The notes below the pieces were generated by a model. That model ran no database searches. It was given only the letters and a program-made list of their open reading frames with translations, and was not told the DNA's origin. Positions 37,387 through 49,140 of a stretch of DNA of 64,000 nucleotides are shown here, one piece after another (the first letter of the stretch is position 1; each line of letters opens with the position of its first letter). The DNA is from an uncultured Bacteroidales bacterium (lineage in GTDB: Bacteria; Bacteroidota; Bacteroidia; Bacteroidales; UBA932): the NCBI GenBank assembly GCA_944322715.1, contig CALUPT010000004.1, positions 1 through 64,000 on the forward strand, given 5' to 3'. A program made the translations under genes and the position numbers.

Positions 37387-38718
37387 TCAGCCTTTTTCGA
37401 TAAGAGAGAGGAGGCGGTCTATCGCCTCCGTTTCAGGGACATGCATGGCTACGGGATTCTTGCCCCTGTATATGGTGACCCGGCGGTTGCCTTCCCCGAC
37501 ATAACCCCAGTCCGCATCGGCCATTTCTCCCGGACCGTTGACAATGCAGCCCATCACGGCTATCACCATGCCCTTGAGATGTGCGGTCCTTCTCTTGACT
37601 TCATTGAATGTCTCCTCAAGGTTGTACATTGTCCTGCCGCATCCGGGGCAGGCGATATATTCAGGTCTGTAGAACCTGCGTCTGGCAGCCTGCATCAGTT
37701 CATCCGTGAGGTATGCCGCATACTGCGACCCTTCAAGCCGCACGGGTTTCCCATCCTCGTCCGCATAGCTGCCCTTCAGCACCACTTCATCTATCTTGCG
37801 GTCGAGCAGCATTTTCCCGAAATCGGCCGCGAAATCCATCAGAAGCCTTTCCTTTGATGGGGAGTCGTATGTGGCGACGGCGGTTTTGCCATCAATTCCG
37901 ACAGAGATCATGGATGAATGAAGCCTGCGGTCATATCTGTCGGCAAGATATCCTGCAACCGGGATTTCGTTCTCCGGAGGTTCCGTCAGGGATACCCTTA
38001 CCGTATCTCCTATTCCTTCCGACAGCAGGGATGAAATCCCGACTATGGACTTGATCCTTCCCGCATCCCCGTTGCCTGCCTCAGTCACGCCGACATGCAG
38101 GGGAAAGACAGTCCCGTATTCTTCCATTGCCCTGGCAAGCAGACGGTAGGCCTCGACCATGACGATGGTGTTGCTGGCCTTGAGCGATACGACAACATCG
38201 TAGAAACCGTTCTCTACGCACATTCTTATCCATTCCATGGCGGCTTCCTTCATCGCGAGGGGAGTGTTGCCGTACAGGGATGTTATCCTTTCCCCGAGGG
38301 AGCCGTGGTTGAGCCCGATGCGGATGGCGGTGCCGTGTTCCCTGCAGACTTCGACGAGCCTCGAGAACTGTTCGCAGGCTTTCTGATGGTCCCGATGGAA
38401 GTTTCCCGGATTGATTCTGACCTTTTCCACGACCTTTGCCGCCTCGATTGCCGTTTCCGAGGAGAAATGTATGTCCGCCACGAGGGGAGTGTCTATGCCC
38501 TCGCTGCGAAGCCTTTCATGTATTTCCCGCAGCGGTTTTATGTCCTGCAGTCCCGGGACGGTAAGCCTTATCATCTGCGCTCCGGCTTCATGCAGCTTGC
38601 GGCACTGGGCCAGAGTGGCTTCCACGTCCGATGTATGTGTATTGCACATTGTCTGCACTACAATCGGACTGCCGCCTCCTATTCCGATATTTCCGACCTT
38701 TACTTTCCGTGTTGCCAT
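37387..38718 (-). CDS. ispG: 4-hydroxy-3-methylbut-2-enyl-diphosphate synthase (IspG)
   Basis: Reductive iron-sulfur step of the MEP isoprenoid pathway. The N-terminal TIM-barrel starts VKVGNIGIGGGSPIVVQTM (split), with RLTVPG, VADIHF and RINPGN. The C-terminal [4Fe-4S] region has CPGCGR (Cys 357 and 360) and MGCIVNGPGE. At 443 residues it is longer than the 370-residue E. coli form, and as far as I recall shorter than the 600-residue form with a full middle domain common in Bacteroidetes. About 70 extra residues lie before the cluster region. It is the last gene of a six-gene operon, one base after the OM barrel gene. Confidence 0.95.
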   Translation of the reverse strand: MATRKVKVGNIGIGGGSPIVVQTMCNTHTSDVEATLAQCRKLHEAGAQMIRLTVPGLQDIKPLREIHERLRSEGIDTPLVADIHFSSETAIEAAKVVEKVRINPGNFHRDHQKACEQFSRLVEVCREHGTAIRIGLNHGSLGERITSLYGNTPLAMKEAAMEWIRMCVENGFYDVVVSLKASNTIVMVEAYRLLARAMEEYGTVFPLHVGVTEAGNGDAGRIKSIVGISSLLSEGIGDTVRVSLTEPPENEIPVAGYLADRYDRRLHSSMISVGIDGKTAVATYDSPSKERLLMDFAADFGKMLLDRKIDEVVLKGSYADEDGKPVRLEGSQYAAYLTDELMQAARRRFYRPEYIACPGCGRTMYNLEETFNEVKRRTAHLKGMVIAVMGCIVNGPGEMADADWGYVGEGNRRVTIYRGKNPVAMHVPETEAIDRLLSLIEKG

Positions 38719-38719
38719 A

Positions 38720-39553
38720 TTATTTGTCCGAGTTCCTTTGGTAATATATTTCCCGGGCCTCCTGCCTGAGCTGGTGGCTTGTCTTGCCCGTCCTCTTGGT
38801 CAGCTGGAAATGGACCCCTACCGAGATTATCAGGTTGGACACCGATGCGAAACGGTAGTAATATTCGCTGTAATAGTTAGGTTCATACAATGACCCGAAT
38901 CCGTATTTGTACATTGCCGTGATATGTATCTCGACAGGGTCGAAGACGAATCCGAAACCAGCCCCGCCCTTGATGCCGTAGTCGAACCTTCTGTCAGTGG
39001 ACAGGAACGAATTCGCCACTGCTGGAGTTACATTTCCCATCCTCTGGATATTCAGCCTGTAGCTGCCGTAGAAGCCTATGTTCGCCATGAGCTTCATTTT
39101 CCAGAAATCGAAATGGAAGTGCGCCAGGACAGGTACTTCCACCACATCCATCAGCACGTCCGTCGCCCCTTCCACATTGTATTCCTCTTCGAGGCTGTAT
39201 CCTTCGCGCGCATAGAAAAGTCCTGCCTGGATACCGAAATACGGCATGTATCCGAACATCTTGCAGAACCGCGTCCATGTCACCCCGAAATTGACCGGCA
39301 CGAGCTGCATCTTCTGCTCCATCCTCGGATTCCAGCTCATCTGGTTCAGCCCGACCCCGTACTGCACGCCGATCAGGGTATAGTCATTGATAATGCTCTT
39401 CTTGCGCACATCGAGAGAGTCGAGGTATGCATCGGAGAATACCACGGAATCCTCCGATATCTCTATCCCGGCCACTCCCAAAGTGTCTTCCTGTGCATAT
39501 ACGGCCGCACAGGATATAATGGCGATAACTACAGTCAAAATCTTTCTCATCAT
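38720..39553 (-). CDS. Outer-membrane beta-barrel (PorT-like) protein
   Basis: Signal peptide MMRKILTVVIAIISCAAVYAQ, then an eight-strand-like barrel pattern: TLIGVQYGVGLNQMSW, LVPVNFGVTWT, YFGIQAGLFYAREGYSL, VLAHFHFDFWKMKLMANIGFYG (seen as shorter strands), and ISVGVHFQLTKRTG. This is the Bacteroidetes outer-membrane barrel family (PorT-like). It ends in a basic helical tail rather than a terminal Phe. Located between an Ig-like lipoprotein gene (9 bases away) and ispG (1 base away). Function is unknown beyond the envelope location. Confidence 0.75.
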   Translation of the reverse strand: MMRKILTVVIAIISCAAVYAQEDTLGVAGIEISEDSVVFSDAYLDSLDVRKKSIINDYTLIGVQYGVGLNQMSWNPRMEQKMQLVPVNFGVTWTRFCKMFGYMPYFGIQAGLFYAREGYSLEEEYNVEGATDVLMDVVEVPVLAHFHFDFWKMKLMANIGFYGSYRLNIQRMGNVTPAVANSFLSTDRRFDYGIKGGAGFGFVFDPVEIHITAMYKYGFGSLYEPNYYSEYYYRFASVSNLIISVGVHFQLTKRTGKTSHQLRQEAREIYYQRNSDK

Positions 39554-39562
39554 TCGTCTCTC

Positions 39563-41413
39563 CTATCTGAACAGTTCTCCGATGTCGATGCTCTGCTCCA
39601 GTTCCGTCATTTCTGGTATGTCTATCAGGAATGTCCCGTCTTCCAGCTTGAAGAGTTTCACTTTCTCCGGCTGCTTGTGTTCCAGTATGTTTCCGGTGTC
39701 CACAAGTCCGTTGCGGTTAAGGTCTTCCGTTATGCGTATGCAGTATTTCCCTGCGGTGATGTATGGGAAAAGCAGGGTGCAGTCCTTATCTATAATGAAG
39801 GACCGGATCACCTTGTCCCTGTTTTCGCTGAGCAGATCGACTATGTATTTGTTCTGCACTCCGCTCAGCACGAGGGTCAGGGAACTCAGCTTGTCATCGT
39901 TCGGCAGAGTTACCTGCACTTCGGAACTGTCGTTGTAGAAACCGTTTATATCCATGAATTTCCTCGGCGGGACCTTAAGGAAATATTCATATCCGGGCAT
40001 CAGTTTCTCCACCGGTCTGACAATGTATTTTCTCAGGTTGAGACTGTCCTGCTCGACCGTATATTCCCCCTTGGACTCCTGCTGGCGCGGATTGAGGTAT
40101 CTGAATTCCAAAGAGTCGAAGGCGGACTCCACAAGCGGGTATTTGAATTCTATCGTGAACCCGTACTGCTCCACGGTCTCCGGTTCAGCGGTCATGGTGA
40201 ACACGGTGGTCGTGTCCTCCTTCTTGATGTCACGCCGTGCACTCTTGGCGGCGGCTGTCTTACGCGGTTTTGTCAGTTTCACCTCCTCTATGAAAGGGGA
40301 GAGCTGCCCGAGGGTGTCGGTCTTCATGTACGAGACATTGAGGAACAGGGTATCCGGCTGCTCCTTCGGGTCGTTGACCCATATCTCCAGGCTGTCGCGT
40401 TCCAGATTGAACTGCGTAATGAGCTTTTCCGCAGGCACTCCGCGTATCCAGATGGAGTCGACATCCGCATACGGAGCCATGAACGTGATGTACGCCGTCC
40501 TTTCCCCGAGGCGTTCGCTGTTGACTATCATCTGCTTGGATGGGGTCTCCCTGAACATGTTCAGCTCGTATTCGCTCTTGCGGGAAAGACAGGCCACTGT
40601 ATCCGTCATCAGGTACTTTATCACTTCCGGCAGGGAGTCATTCACGACAGTGACCGGCCTTACGAGGGAATCAATGAAAGCGACCCTGTCGTTGTCGGGG
40701 TCGTAGATGTTGTTGGGGCTTTCCTCGAGGATCGCATACATCCTGTAGAGCGTGTCCGCAATGTTCCTGACGCAGAAGAATCCCCAGTCATCCGTCCTTG
40801 CCGCAGCATCCGGACGTTTCAGGAATATCGCCGAATCCGCCGGTACGGTAAGGGTATCGTTCACTACGGTAGAGTCGCCCTGGTACTTGTAGAGCATTAC
40901 GGTAGCTCCCTTGACCGGCATCAGGGTGTTGCAGTCATAGACGCTTCCTGTGAGCATCATCGAATCGAGCACGCTCCCTGTCGAGAATGCCAGCGTCAGT
41001 CCGGGGAACATGTTGCCTTCGTTGTTGTCGGCTATGGCATTGGTAAGGTCGAGGGTGTATGTCCTGTTGGAGTCGAGGTCCTTCTCGAAGGAAATCACCA
41101 CGCTCTTCCCCTTTATCCTGTATTCGGGAGCCTTCTCCTGCGGAGGGGACAGGAAGATGTTCTGTCTCTCTTTCACCACCACGTACTCATCGAAAGTGAA
41201 TGAAAGCTGTGTCTTGTGTGTCGGAACCATTGTAGACCCGTTCAGAGGGTACATCTTGGTTATCACGGGCGGAATCGTGTCCTTCGGCCCTCCGCTGGGA
41301 GGAGTGGTGGTGTTGGCGCATGAATGCGAGAACATCACGGAAACCAGTACCGTCCCTATCGGAATCGCAGGGAAATATCTCGACAGTATTTTCTTTATCA
41401 TATCCATTGTCAT
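39563..41413 (-). CDS. Ig-like (Big_5) domain envelope protein, probable lipoprotein
   Basis: N-terminal hydrophobic segment followed by Cys 32 in a weak lipobox (FSHSC), then TTTPPSGGPKDTIPP leading into a Big_5 Ig-like domain (about 45-150; FDEYVVVKERQNIFLSPP). A beta-rich region follows with CarboxypepD-like folds and a final segment DLNRNGLVDTGN that resembles a calcium-binding loop. Proteins with this start are widely conserved in Bacteroidetes. The molecular role is not known. The ATG overlaps the stop of rel by one base (TAATG), so translation is coupled. Confidence 0.75.
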   Translation of the reverse strand: MTMDMIKKILSRYFPAIPIGTVLVSVMFSHSCANTTTPPSGGPKDTIPPVITKMYPLNGSTMVPTHKTQLSFTFDEYVVVKERQNIFLSPPQEKAPEYRIKGKSVVISFEKDLDSNRTYTLDLTNAIADNNEGNMFPGLTLAFSTGSVLDSMMLTGSVYDCNTLMPVKGATVMLYKYQGDSTVVNDTLTVPADSAIFLKRPDAAARTDDWGFFCVRNIADTLYRMYAILEESPNNIYDPDNDRVAFIDSLVRPVTVVNDSLPEVIKYLMTDTVACLSRKSEYELNMFRETPSKQMIVNSERLGERTAYITFMAPYADVDSIWIRGVPAEKLITQFNLERDSLEIWVNDPKEQPDTLFLNVSYMKTDTLGQLSPFIEEVKLTKPRKTAAAKSARRDIKKEDTTTVFTMTAEPETVEQYGFTIEFKYPLVESAFDSLEFRYLNPRQQESKGEYTVEQDSLNLRKYIVRPVEKLMPGYEYFLKVPPRKFMDINGFYNDSSEVQVTLPNDDKLSSLTLVLSGVQNKYIVDLLSENRDKVIRSFIIDKDCTLLFPYITAGKYCIRITEDLNRNGLVDTGNILEHKQPEKVKLFKLEDGTFLIDIPEMTELEQSIDIGELFR

Positions 41414-43635
41414 TACAGGTCAGTCCTGACCACATTCTGTATCCCTTCTATTTTCACCAGTTTTTTCGTCAGCTTGTCCAGGTCTTTCTTGTCATGCACA
41501 TAAAGGTCTATCACTCCTTCGAATACTCCGTTGTCGGTGGATATGTTGATGCTGCGGATATTGACGCTCATGACGAATGATATGTAGCGCGTTATCTCGT
41601 TGATGATGCCTATCCTGTCCAGACCTTTCAGCGACAGCCTTGCCAGGAACGATGTCTGGGCGGTACCCTCCCATTCCGGTACCACGATCCTGTCACCGTG
41701 CTTGGCCGCCTCATCATTAGCCACCGGACAGCTCTTCTTGTGTACGGTGACTGTACCATCCGGTCCGAGAAATCCGACCACGCTGTCTCCCGGTATGGGA
41801 TTGCAGCATTCCGCCATGACATAACCGTGGCTCGCGCCCTTTTCATCATTGAGGGCGAAGCCGCCCTTCTTCCCCATGGACCTGATCCATGACAGCCATT
41901 GTTTCGGCTTCGGCGCCGCCTGCTTGAGCATGCTGTCCAGTTCATTGAGTTTCAGCAGGCCTATCCCTATCCTGAAATACAGCTCGTCAGGCTCGTTTTC
42001 CGGTATGCCGAATCCTTCCAGCAGTCTGTGCAGTGTCTTGTCTGACAGCTTGTAGCCGAGAGCCGACATCTGATCCCCGAGCATTTTCCTGCCGGTCCTG
42101 ATACTGTCGTTGCGCTCGCCTTTCAGATAGTCCATTATGATATTGCGGGCCTTGCGCGTCTGGATGAACTGCAGCCATTCCCGTTTGGGCTTCTCCGTCT
42201 CGGCCGTGATTATCTCCACCTGGTCGCCTCCCTTCAGTACGTATGAAAGCGGGACAAGTCTCATGTTGACCTTGGCGGCTATGGCCGTATTGCCAATGTG
42301 GGTGTGGATGCTGTAGGCGAAATCGAGGGCAGTCGAGCCTTTCGGGATCCTCTTCTGCTCTCCTTTGGGCGTAAAGACGAAAATGTCGGAGGTATTCAGG
42401 TCATTGTGGATGATGTCGAGCAGCTCGAGGGCGTTGACATCCGGATTCACCAGGATTTCCTTGACCTTGGATATCCACCTGTCCATTTCGCTCTCGTTCT
42501 CCCCGACGAATCCATCTTTCTTGTATGCCCAGTGCGCAGCAATCCCTTTCTCGGCGATGTCATCCATTCTCTTTGTCCTGATCTGGACCTCTATCCAGAT
42601 GCCCGAATGGCTCATCAGCGTGCAGTGCAGAGCCTCGTATCCGTTGTTTTTCGGATGTTTGACCCAGTCCCTGACCCTGTCCGGCTTGTATCTGTAGATG
42701 TCGGTTATGATGGAGAAGACATGGTAGCACTGGTCTCTCTCGGTCTCCGTACTTCCGGGGTCCGGGGTGAAGATTATGCGGACGGCATACAGGTCGTAGA
42801 CCTGATCGAAAGTGATGCCTTTAGTGATCATCTTGTGCCATATCGAATAGGCGGTCTTGACCCTTTTGCGGATTTCGAAATTGAAACCGGCGTTGGTGAG
42901 AGCGGCGGAGATGGGGGAGATGAACTCGTCGATCTCCTTCTCCTTGTCGGTCATGTTGCGGTTGATCTTGGCGGTGATGTCGTTGAAGGCTTCCGGCTCC
43001 TTGTATCTGAGCCAGATGTTCTCCATCTCCGATTTCACCTCGTACAGACCGAGTCTGTGGGCAAGGGGGATGAAAATGAACATCGTTTCGCTCAATATCT
43101 TGTCCCGTTTGTATTCCGGCATGAACTCTATGGTCCGGCAGTTGTGCAGACGGTCTGCGAGCTTTATCAGGACCACGCGCACATCATCGTTCAGGGTCAG
43201 GAGTATTCTCTTGAAGTTCTCCGCCTGGATGCTCCTGTTGCCTGCCTTGGCATCGTTGTCGAGGACGACCTTGATTTTGGTCAGACCGTCCACCAGCAGG
43301 GCGATCCTGTCTCCGAACAGGTTGCGGATATCATCCACAGTATAGTCCGTATCCTCCACCACATCGTGCAGCAGGGCCGCGGCAATCGACTTGTATCCCA
43401 ACCCGATATTGGTCACGACTATTTTCGCGACGGCGATCGGATGGAGGATATACGGCTCCCCGCTGCGGCGGCGTACACCCTTATGGGCCTCGTTGGCGAA
43501 CTCGAAAGCCTTCTGGACAACATCCATTTCAGTCTGATTGGCGCAGCGTCTTGCCGCGGCTTCCTTCAGATCCGCGTAGTCGCGTGCTATGACCTCGTGG
43601 TCCTGTTGTGTGAATTCAGAGAAACTCATTGTCAT
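41413..43635 (-). CDS. rel: Bifunctional (p)ppGpp synthetase/hydrolase (Rel)
   Basis: Controls the stringent response. The HD hydrolase domain is intact (HPIAVAKI, His90-Asp91 in LLHD, VVED). The synthetase domain has YDLYAVRIIF, NNGYEALHCTL and EVQIRTKRMDDIAEKGIAAHWAYK (seen as EVQIRT and AEKGIAAHWAYK). The TGS domain (about 390-450) with VFTPKGEQKRIPKGSTALDFAY and a C-terminal ACT domain follow. With both catalytic domains intact, it is probably bifunctional like SpoT/Rel. The start overlaps the yihY stop by four bases (ATGA). Confidence 0.94.
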   Translation of the reverse strand: MTMSFSEFTQQDHEVIARDYADLKEAAARRCANQTEMDVVQKAFEFANEAHKGVRRRSGEPYILHPIAVAKIVVTNIGLGYKSIAAALLHDVVEDTDYTVDDIRNLFGDRIALLVDGLTKIKVVLDNDAKAGNRSIQAENFKRILLTLNDDVRVVLIKLADRLHNCRTIEFMPEYKRDKILSETMFIFIPLAHRLGLYEVKSEMENIWLRYKEPEAFNDITAKINRNMTDKEKEIDEFISPISAALTNAGFNFEIRKRVKTAYSIWHKMITKGITFDQVYDLYAVRIIFTPDPGSTETERDQCYHVFSIITDIYRYKPDRVRDWVKHPKNNGYEALHCTLMSHSGIWIEVQIRTKRMDDIAEKGIAAHWAYKKDGFVGENESEMDRWISKVKEILVNPDVNALELLDIIHNDLNTSDIFVFTPKGEQKRIPKGSTALDFAYSIHTHIGNTAIAAKVNMRLVPLSYVLKGGDQVEIITAETEKPKREWLQFIQTRKARNIIMDYLKGERNDSIRTGRKMLGDQMSALGYKLSDKTLHRLLEGFGIPENEPDELYFRIGIGLLKLNELDSMLKQAAPKPKQWLSWIRSMGKKGGFALNDEKGASHGYVMAECCNPIPGDSVVGFLGPDGTVTVHKKSCPVANDEAAKHGDRIVVPEWEGTAQTSFLARLSLKGLDRIGIINEITRYISFVMSVNIRSINISTDNGVFEGVIDLYVHDKKDLDKLTKKLVKIEGIQNVVRTDL

Positions 43636-44555
43636 TCAAGGTTATAGTTGTTGACATTCTGGAATGCGTAGGAAAGTTCTGCCCCGAAGAGAATGATGAA
43701 CCATCCGAAATTCATCCAGAACATGAAGAGCGGTATCGCGGCGACTGCCCCGTAAACCATATTGAGCCTTGTCACGAAGACCTGGGTCTCGAGATAGAGA
43801 TACTGCAGCAGCGTGAATGCAATCGCCGATATGGCGGCTGCGCGCAGGGCGTGGCTGTATCTTACCTTGAAATTGGGTATGAACTTGTACATCGCCGAAA
43901 ATGTCAGTGTCGCAATGATATAGAATATCAGCCAGGCCAGCAGGGAGGACAGGGTGTCGAAATAGGCCACTCCGAGACCGATACTCTTGAATGCATCGGT
44001 ATATATGATGGAGCCGGAGAAGAACAGCATTACGATGAACGGTGCAATGAAAAGTATCAGCAGGTAGAATCCGAACCTCTTGAAGAAGTTCCTTGACTTG
44101 CGGACCCTCCAGACGTTGTTGAACACCCTTTCCACACACATCATCATCCAGATGATGAGCCAGACGAAGACCAAGGCGCTTATCAGTCCCATGGCATTGC
44201 TCTGCGAGGCGGTGATGATGTTGTTGGCGTAAGTGAGCAGGGTATCTATTATATCCTGATGTCCGGCGAAATTGGCATACAGCAGCTCCCGGAGTTTGTC
44301 CGAGAGCCCGAATCCGTCTGTCACGGCAAATGCGACGGCGACGAAAGGCACGACTGCCATTGTGCCGAAAAAACTCAGCGCTACGGCCTGGAACCCGATT
44401 TTTTCCGCCGAGAATGTCTTGATGGTAATGATCAGGACCTTGATGTACTTGATGGTCTTCGCCTTTGCTCTGGAAAGTTCCTCGAGGTTGACTTTCCAGA
44501 TGTCCTGGGCGAAAAACTGCCGTACCGAACTGCTGAAGTGCCTGATCCTGTTCAT
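43632..44555 (-). CDS. YihY/BrkB-family inner-membrane protein
   Basis: Six hydrophobic segments between about 55 and 285, with the family blocks AVALSFFGTMAVVPF, WMMMCVERVFNNVWRV, and the C-terminal VYGAVAAIPLFMFWMNFGWFIILFGAEL (split). The name BrkB came from a Bordetella serum-resistance locus, but the function is unresolved. The gene starts 13 bases after ligA and overlaps rel by four bases. Confidence 0.9.
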   Translation of the reverse strand: MNRIRHFSSSVRQFFAQDIWKVNLEELSRAKAKTIKYIKVLIITIKTFSAEKIGFQAVALSFFGTMAVVPFVAVAFAVTDGFGLSDKLRELLYANFAGHQDIIDTLLTYANNIITASQSNAMGLISALVFVWLIIWMMMCVERVFNNVWRVRKSRNFFKRFGFYLLILFIAPFIVMLFFSGSIIYTDAFKSIGLGVAYFDTLSSLLAWLIFYIIATLTFSAMYKFIPNFKVRYSHALRAAAISAIAFTLLQYLYLETQVFVTRLNMVYGAVAAIPLFMFWMNFGWFIILFGAELSYAFQNVNNYNLE

Positions 44556-44568
44556 ACATCCCTCCCGT

Positions 44569-46821
<2,253 letters not shown>

Positions 46822-46833
46822 ACGATTTTTTCG

Positions 46834-46862
46834 TTGGAATTTGACGAAAATGGATAATTTTG
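46834..46862 (+). promoter_or_regulatory. Putative phosphofructokinase promoter
   Basis: TTG (46834-46836), 18 bases, TAATTTTG (46855-46862), an exact -7 match. The predicted leader is close to 100 bases. This promoter diverges from the ligA box without overlap. Confidence 0.65.
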
Positions 46863-46965
46863 CATCGCGAAATGCTCCGGAGACAGTCCGTCCGTTGCCG
46901 GCAGTGCCGGGATGCCGGCTGTTTCATGATGTACGTGCATGATATTTTAACTAATTCATATTGAG

Positions 46966-48201
46966 ATGAAAGACGCAATTATTATTCTCTGCGGAGGCGG
47001 TCCTGCTCCGGGAATGAACTCCGTTTCAATGAGTGTGGCAAAGACTTTCCTTTCCAAGGGATACAGGGTCATCGGCCTTCACGGCGGATATTCAGGACTG
47101 TTCAGCAAGGATGCCCGCACCGAAGACATCGACTTCTTCAAGGCTGACCGCTATTTCAACAGGGGAGGCTCTTACCTCGAGATGAGCCGTTTCAAGCCTA
47201 CCGACAAGGATTTCGAGGAGAACTTCAATCTTGACCTCTTCAAGGAGAACAATATAAAGCTGCTCGTGACAATAGGTGGCGATGATACGGCTTCAACAGC
47301 AAACAGGATCTCGAAGTTCCTGGCCGCAAGGAACTATCCTATCGCCAACATACATTGTCCGAAGACCATAGACAACGACCTTCCTCTGCCGGGCAACACC
47401 CCTACCTTCGGATACAATTCTGCAAAGAACGAAGGCGCCCATCTTGCAAGGACCATCTACGAGGATGCCCGCACATCAGGCAACTGGCTGGTTATCTCCG
47501 CAATGGGACGCACATGCGGCAGCCTTGCCTTAGGTATCGGAGAGGCTACCCACTGCCCGATGACGATAATTCCGGAGATGTTCAACAAGACCGGCATGAC
47601 ACTCGACAAGATCATCAGGCTGTCGATTTCCGCCATACTCAAGAGGAAGATAATGGGAGTGAACTACGGTACCATCGTTGCTGCGGAAGGACTTTTCCAC
47701 AATGACGGTGTGGCCAGGGAGGCTGCCGATGCCGGTGTCCATTTCACATACGATGAGCACGGACATCCGGAACTCGGCAAGGTGTCCAAGGCAGTGCTTT
47801 TCAACGACCTGCTGGAGAAGGAGCTCAAGAAGCTCGGAATGAAGGTGAAGACCCGTCCTGTGGAGATCGGTTACGATGTACGCTGCCAGGACCCTGTGGC
47901 ATACGACCTTACATACTGCACTGAGCTTGCGATGGGAGTCTACCAGCTCTTCAGCGAGGGTAAGACGGGCTGCATGGTGTACGTGGATGCCTACGGTAAT
48001 GTGTCCCCTCTCTATCTTGCTGACCTCCAGGATCCTGAGACAGGAAAGATTCCTCCTCGCGTAGTGGACATCAATGCAGGTACGGCACAGAACTACTACA
48101 ACTACATTGCACACTACATCACTCCTGCCGACTACGATGCCGCCAGGGCATACGTGCCTGATCCGGAGAAGTACGACTTCGCGAAGATCCTCGAGTGGTA
48201 G
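46966..48201 (+). CDS. pfp: Diphosphate-dependent 6-phosphofructokinase
   Basis: Phosphorylates fructose-6-phosphate in glycolysis. The donor is predicted to be pyrophosphate rather than ATP, because the loop reads GGDD (104-107) instead of GGDG, the Asp that blocks the ATP site, and Lys 133 is present in PKTIDND (132-138). Asp 136 is the catalytic base. The N-terminal GGGPAPGMN is the first substrate-binding loop. Length 411 fits the long PPi-dependent family. Codon use looks biased, as expected for a highly expressed gene. A hairpin terminator follows 40 bases downstream. Confidence 0.92.
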   Translation: MKDAIIILCGGGPAPGMNSVSMSVAKTFLSKGYRVIGLHGGYSGLFSKDARTEDIDFFKADRYFNRGGSYLEMSRFKPTDKDFEENFNLDLFKENNIKLLVTIGGDDTASTANRISKFLAARNYPIANIHCPKTIDNDLPLPGNTPTFGYNSAKNEGAHLARTIYEDARTSGNWLVISAMGRTCGSLALGIGEATHCPMTIIPEMFNKTGMTLDKIIRLSISAILKRKIMGVNYGTIVAAEGLFHNDGVAREAADAGVHFTYDEHGHPELGKVSKAVLFNDLLEKELKKLGMKVKTRPVEIGYDVRCQDPVAYDLTYCTELAMGVYQLFSEGKTGCMVYVDAYGNVSPLYLADLQDPETGKIPPRVVDINAGTAQNYYNYIAHYITPADYDAARAYVPDPEKYDFAKILEW

Positions 48202-48240
48202 GTCCACGTTTTTTGCAAAAAATCTGACAGACAAGCTGAT

Positions 48241-48276
48241 GAAGAAGAGTCGCGGAAACGGCTCTTCTTCTTCGTT
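48241..48276 (+). terminator. Terminator after phosphofructokinase
   Basis: GAAGAAGAG (48241-48249) pairs with CTCTTCTTC (48262-48270) over 9 bp, with further weak pairs inside the loop. The tail TTCGTTTATA is T-rich but imperfect. It lies 40 bases past the pfp stop. Confidence 0.65.
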
Positions 48277-48412
48277 TATACTGGCGTCATGGACAAAAAT
48301 CTAAAAAATACGTCTGAACCTTGCGCAGTTTCTGAAATTTTACCCATTTTTGTATAAAACTCATGCGGCTTTTCTGCCTGAGATTTTAAGAACGCATCAA
48401 ATCTGACACGAT

Positions 48413-48994
48413 ATGAAAAGACTTGTTCTGATTCTGGCCTTCGCCGCCATTGCAATTACAAACGCCTGTCAGGCAGATGCACAATATAATGATATATATC
48501 GCAAGGGAGCGAGACTTTATTCTTCGGATGGGACAAGGCTGTCTCCGGAGCAGATCAGCGCCATATTCCAGAGTACGGATGGTCTGTCATACCGGGACTG
48601 GGTGAAGAACAGCAGGGGATTCAGGGCAGGCAAGGGACTGCTTATAGCATCGGGGTCACTGACCGGAGCCGGACTCGTGACTTTGGGAGTCGGGGCTGTC
48701 GGGCTTGCCGTTGAAGGAATTGCCTTCGGTATAGGCGCGGGGATGGTCGCCCCGATTGCTGCGGCGACGGGAGAGACTCCGGAAATCACATACGACAGTA
48801 AATTCAGGGGAGTGGCCATCGCCGGACTTGTGATGTCTGCTACCGGCATGGCAGGACTCATTACCGGTGCCACAGTCTACTGTGTCTACAGGAAACGTCT
48901 CAACGGAATGGTGGATACATACAATGAAACGGCAGCAGCCAGTCTTTCTTTCGGAATGCAGAGAAACGGCGTGGGTCTCTCCCTGAACTTCTGA
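48413..48994 (+). CDS. Small exported protein with glycine-rich membrane segments, unknown
   Basis: Signal peptide (MKRLVLILAFAAIAITNACQADA), then a soluble segment with the conserved-looking IYRKGARLYSSDGTRLSPEQI (19 residues of which are shown as shorter blocks in similar proteins), followed by two Gly/Ala-rich hydrophobic stretches (about 75-125 and 135-160). These could be membrane helices. The end SLSFGMQRNGVGLSLNF resembles a strand. I do not recognise a family by name. The beginning pattern LSPEQISAIF resembles small Bacteroidales envelope proteins of unknown function. It stands alone between pfp and the ECF sigma gene. Confidence 0.6.
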   Translation: MKRLVLILAFAAIAITNACQADAQYNDIYRKGARLYSSDGTRLSPEQISAIFQSTDGLSYRDWVKNSRGFRAGKGLLIASGSLTGAGLVTLGVGAVGLAVEGIAFGIGAGMVAPIAAATGETPEITYDSKFRGVAIAGLVMSATGMAGLITGATVYCVYRKRLNGMVDTYNETAAASLSFGMQRNGVGLSLNF

Positions 48995-49052
48995 TTCGGA
49001 AACTTAACCGAATTTTAGCGGTTCTCCCGATGCAAATCATGCTTTAATGAAT

Positions 49053-49060
49053 TATCTTTG
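49053..49060 (+). promoter_or_regulatory. Putative promoter of the sigma/anti-sigma/SusCD locus (-7 box)
   Basis: TATCTTTG, exact match to TAnnTTTG, 80 bases upstream of the ECF sigma start. A -33 element is not clear. It probably gives baseline expression of the sigma gene. Separate sigma-dependent promoters for SusC were not identifiable. Confidence 0.55.
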
Positions 49061-49140
49061 CCGTCGGGATTCCGGAAACCGTCCGTCCAGACCGGGGCGG
49101 GCGGAAATGCGATTCTGATGAATCCGTGAAGTATCTGTGA

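Noticed and set aside
38924..41203. Very long open frame (759 codons) on the plus strand opposite the Ig-like lipoprotein and OM barrel genes
   Set aside because: It covers two convincing minus-strand genes with signal peptides and family motifs, and its own translation is rich in His/Arg/Val with no domain pattern. It reflects codon bias on the opposite strand.
42298..43647. 449-codon plus-strand open frame
   Set aside because: Fully antisense to the rel gene, which has clear HD, synthetase, TGS and ACT motifs.
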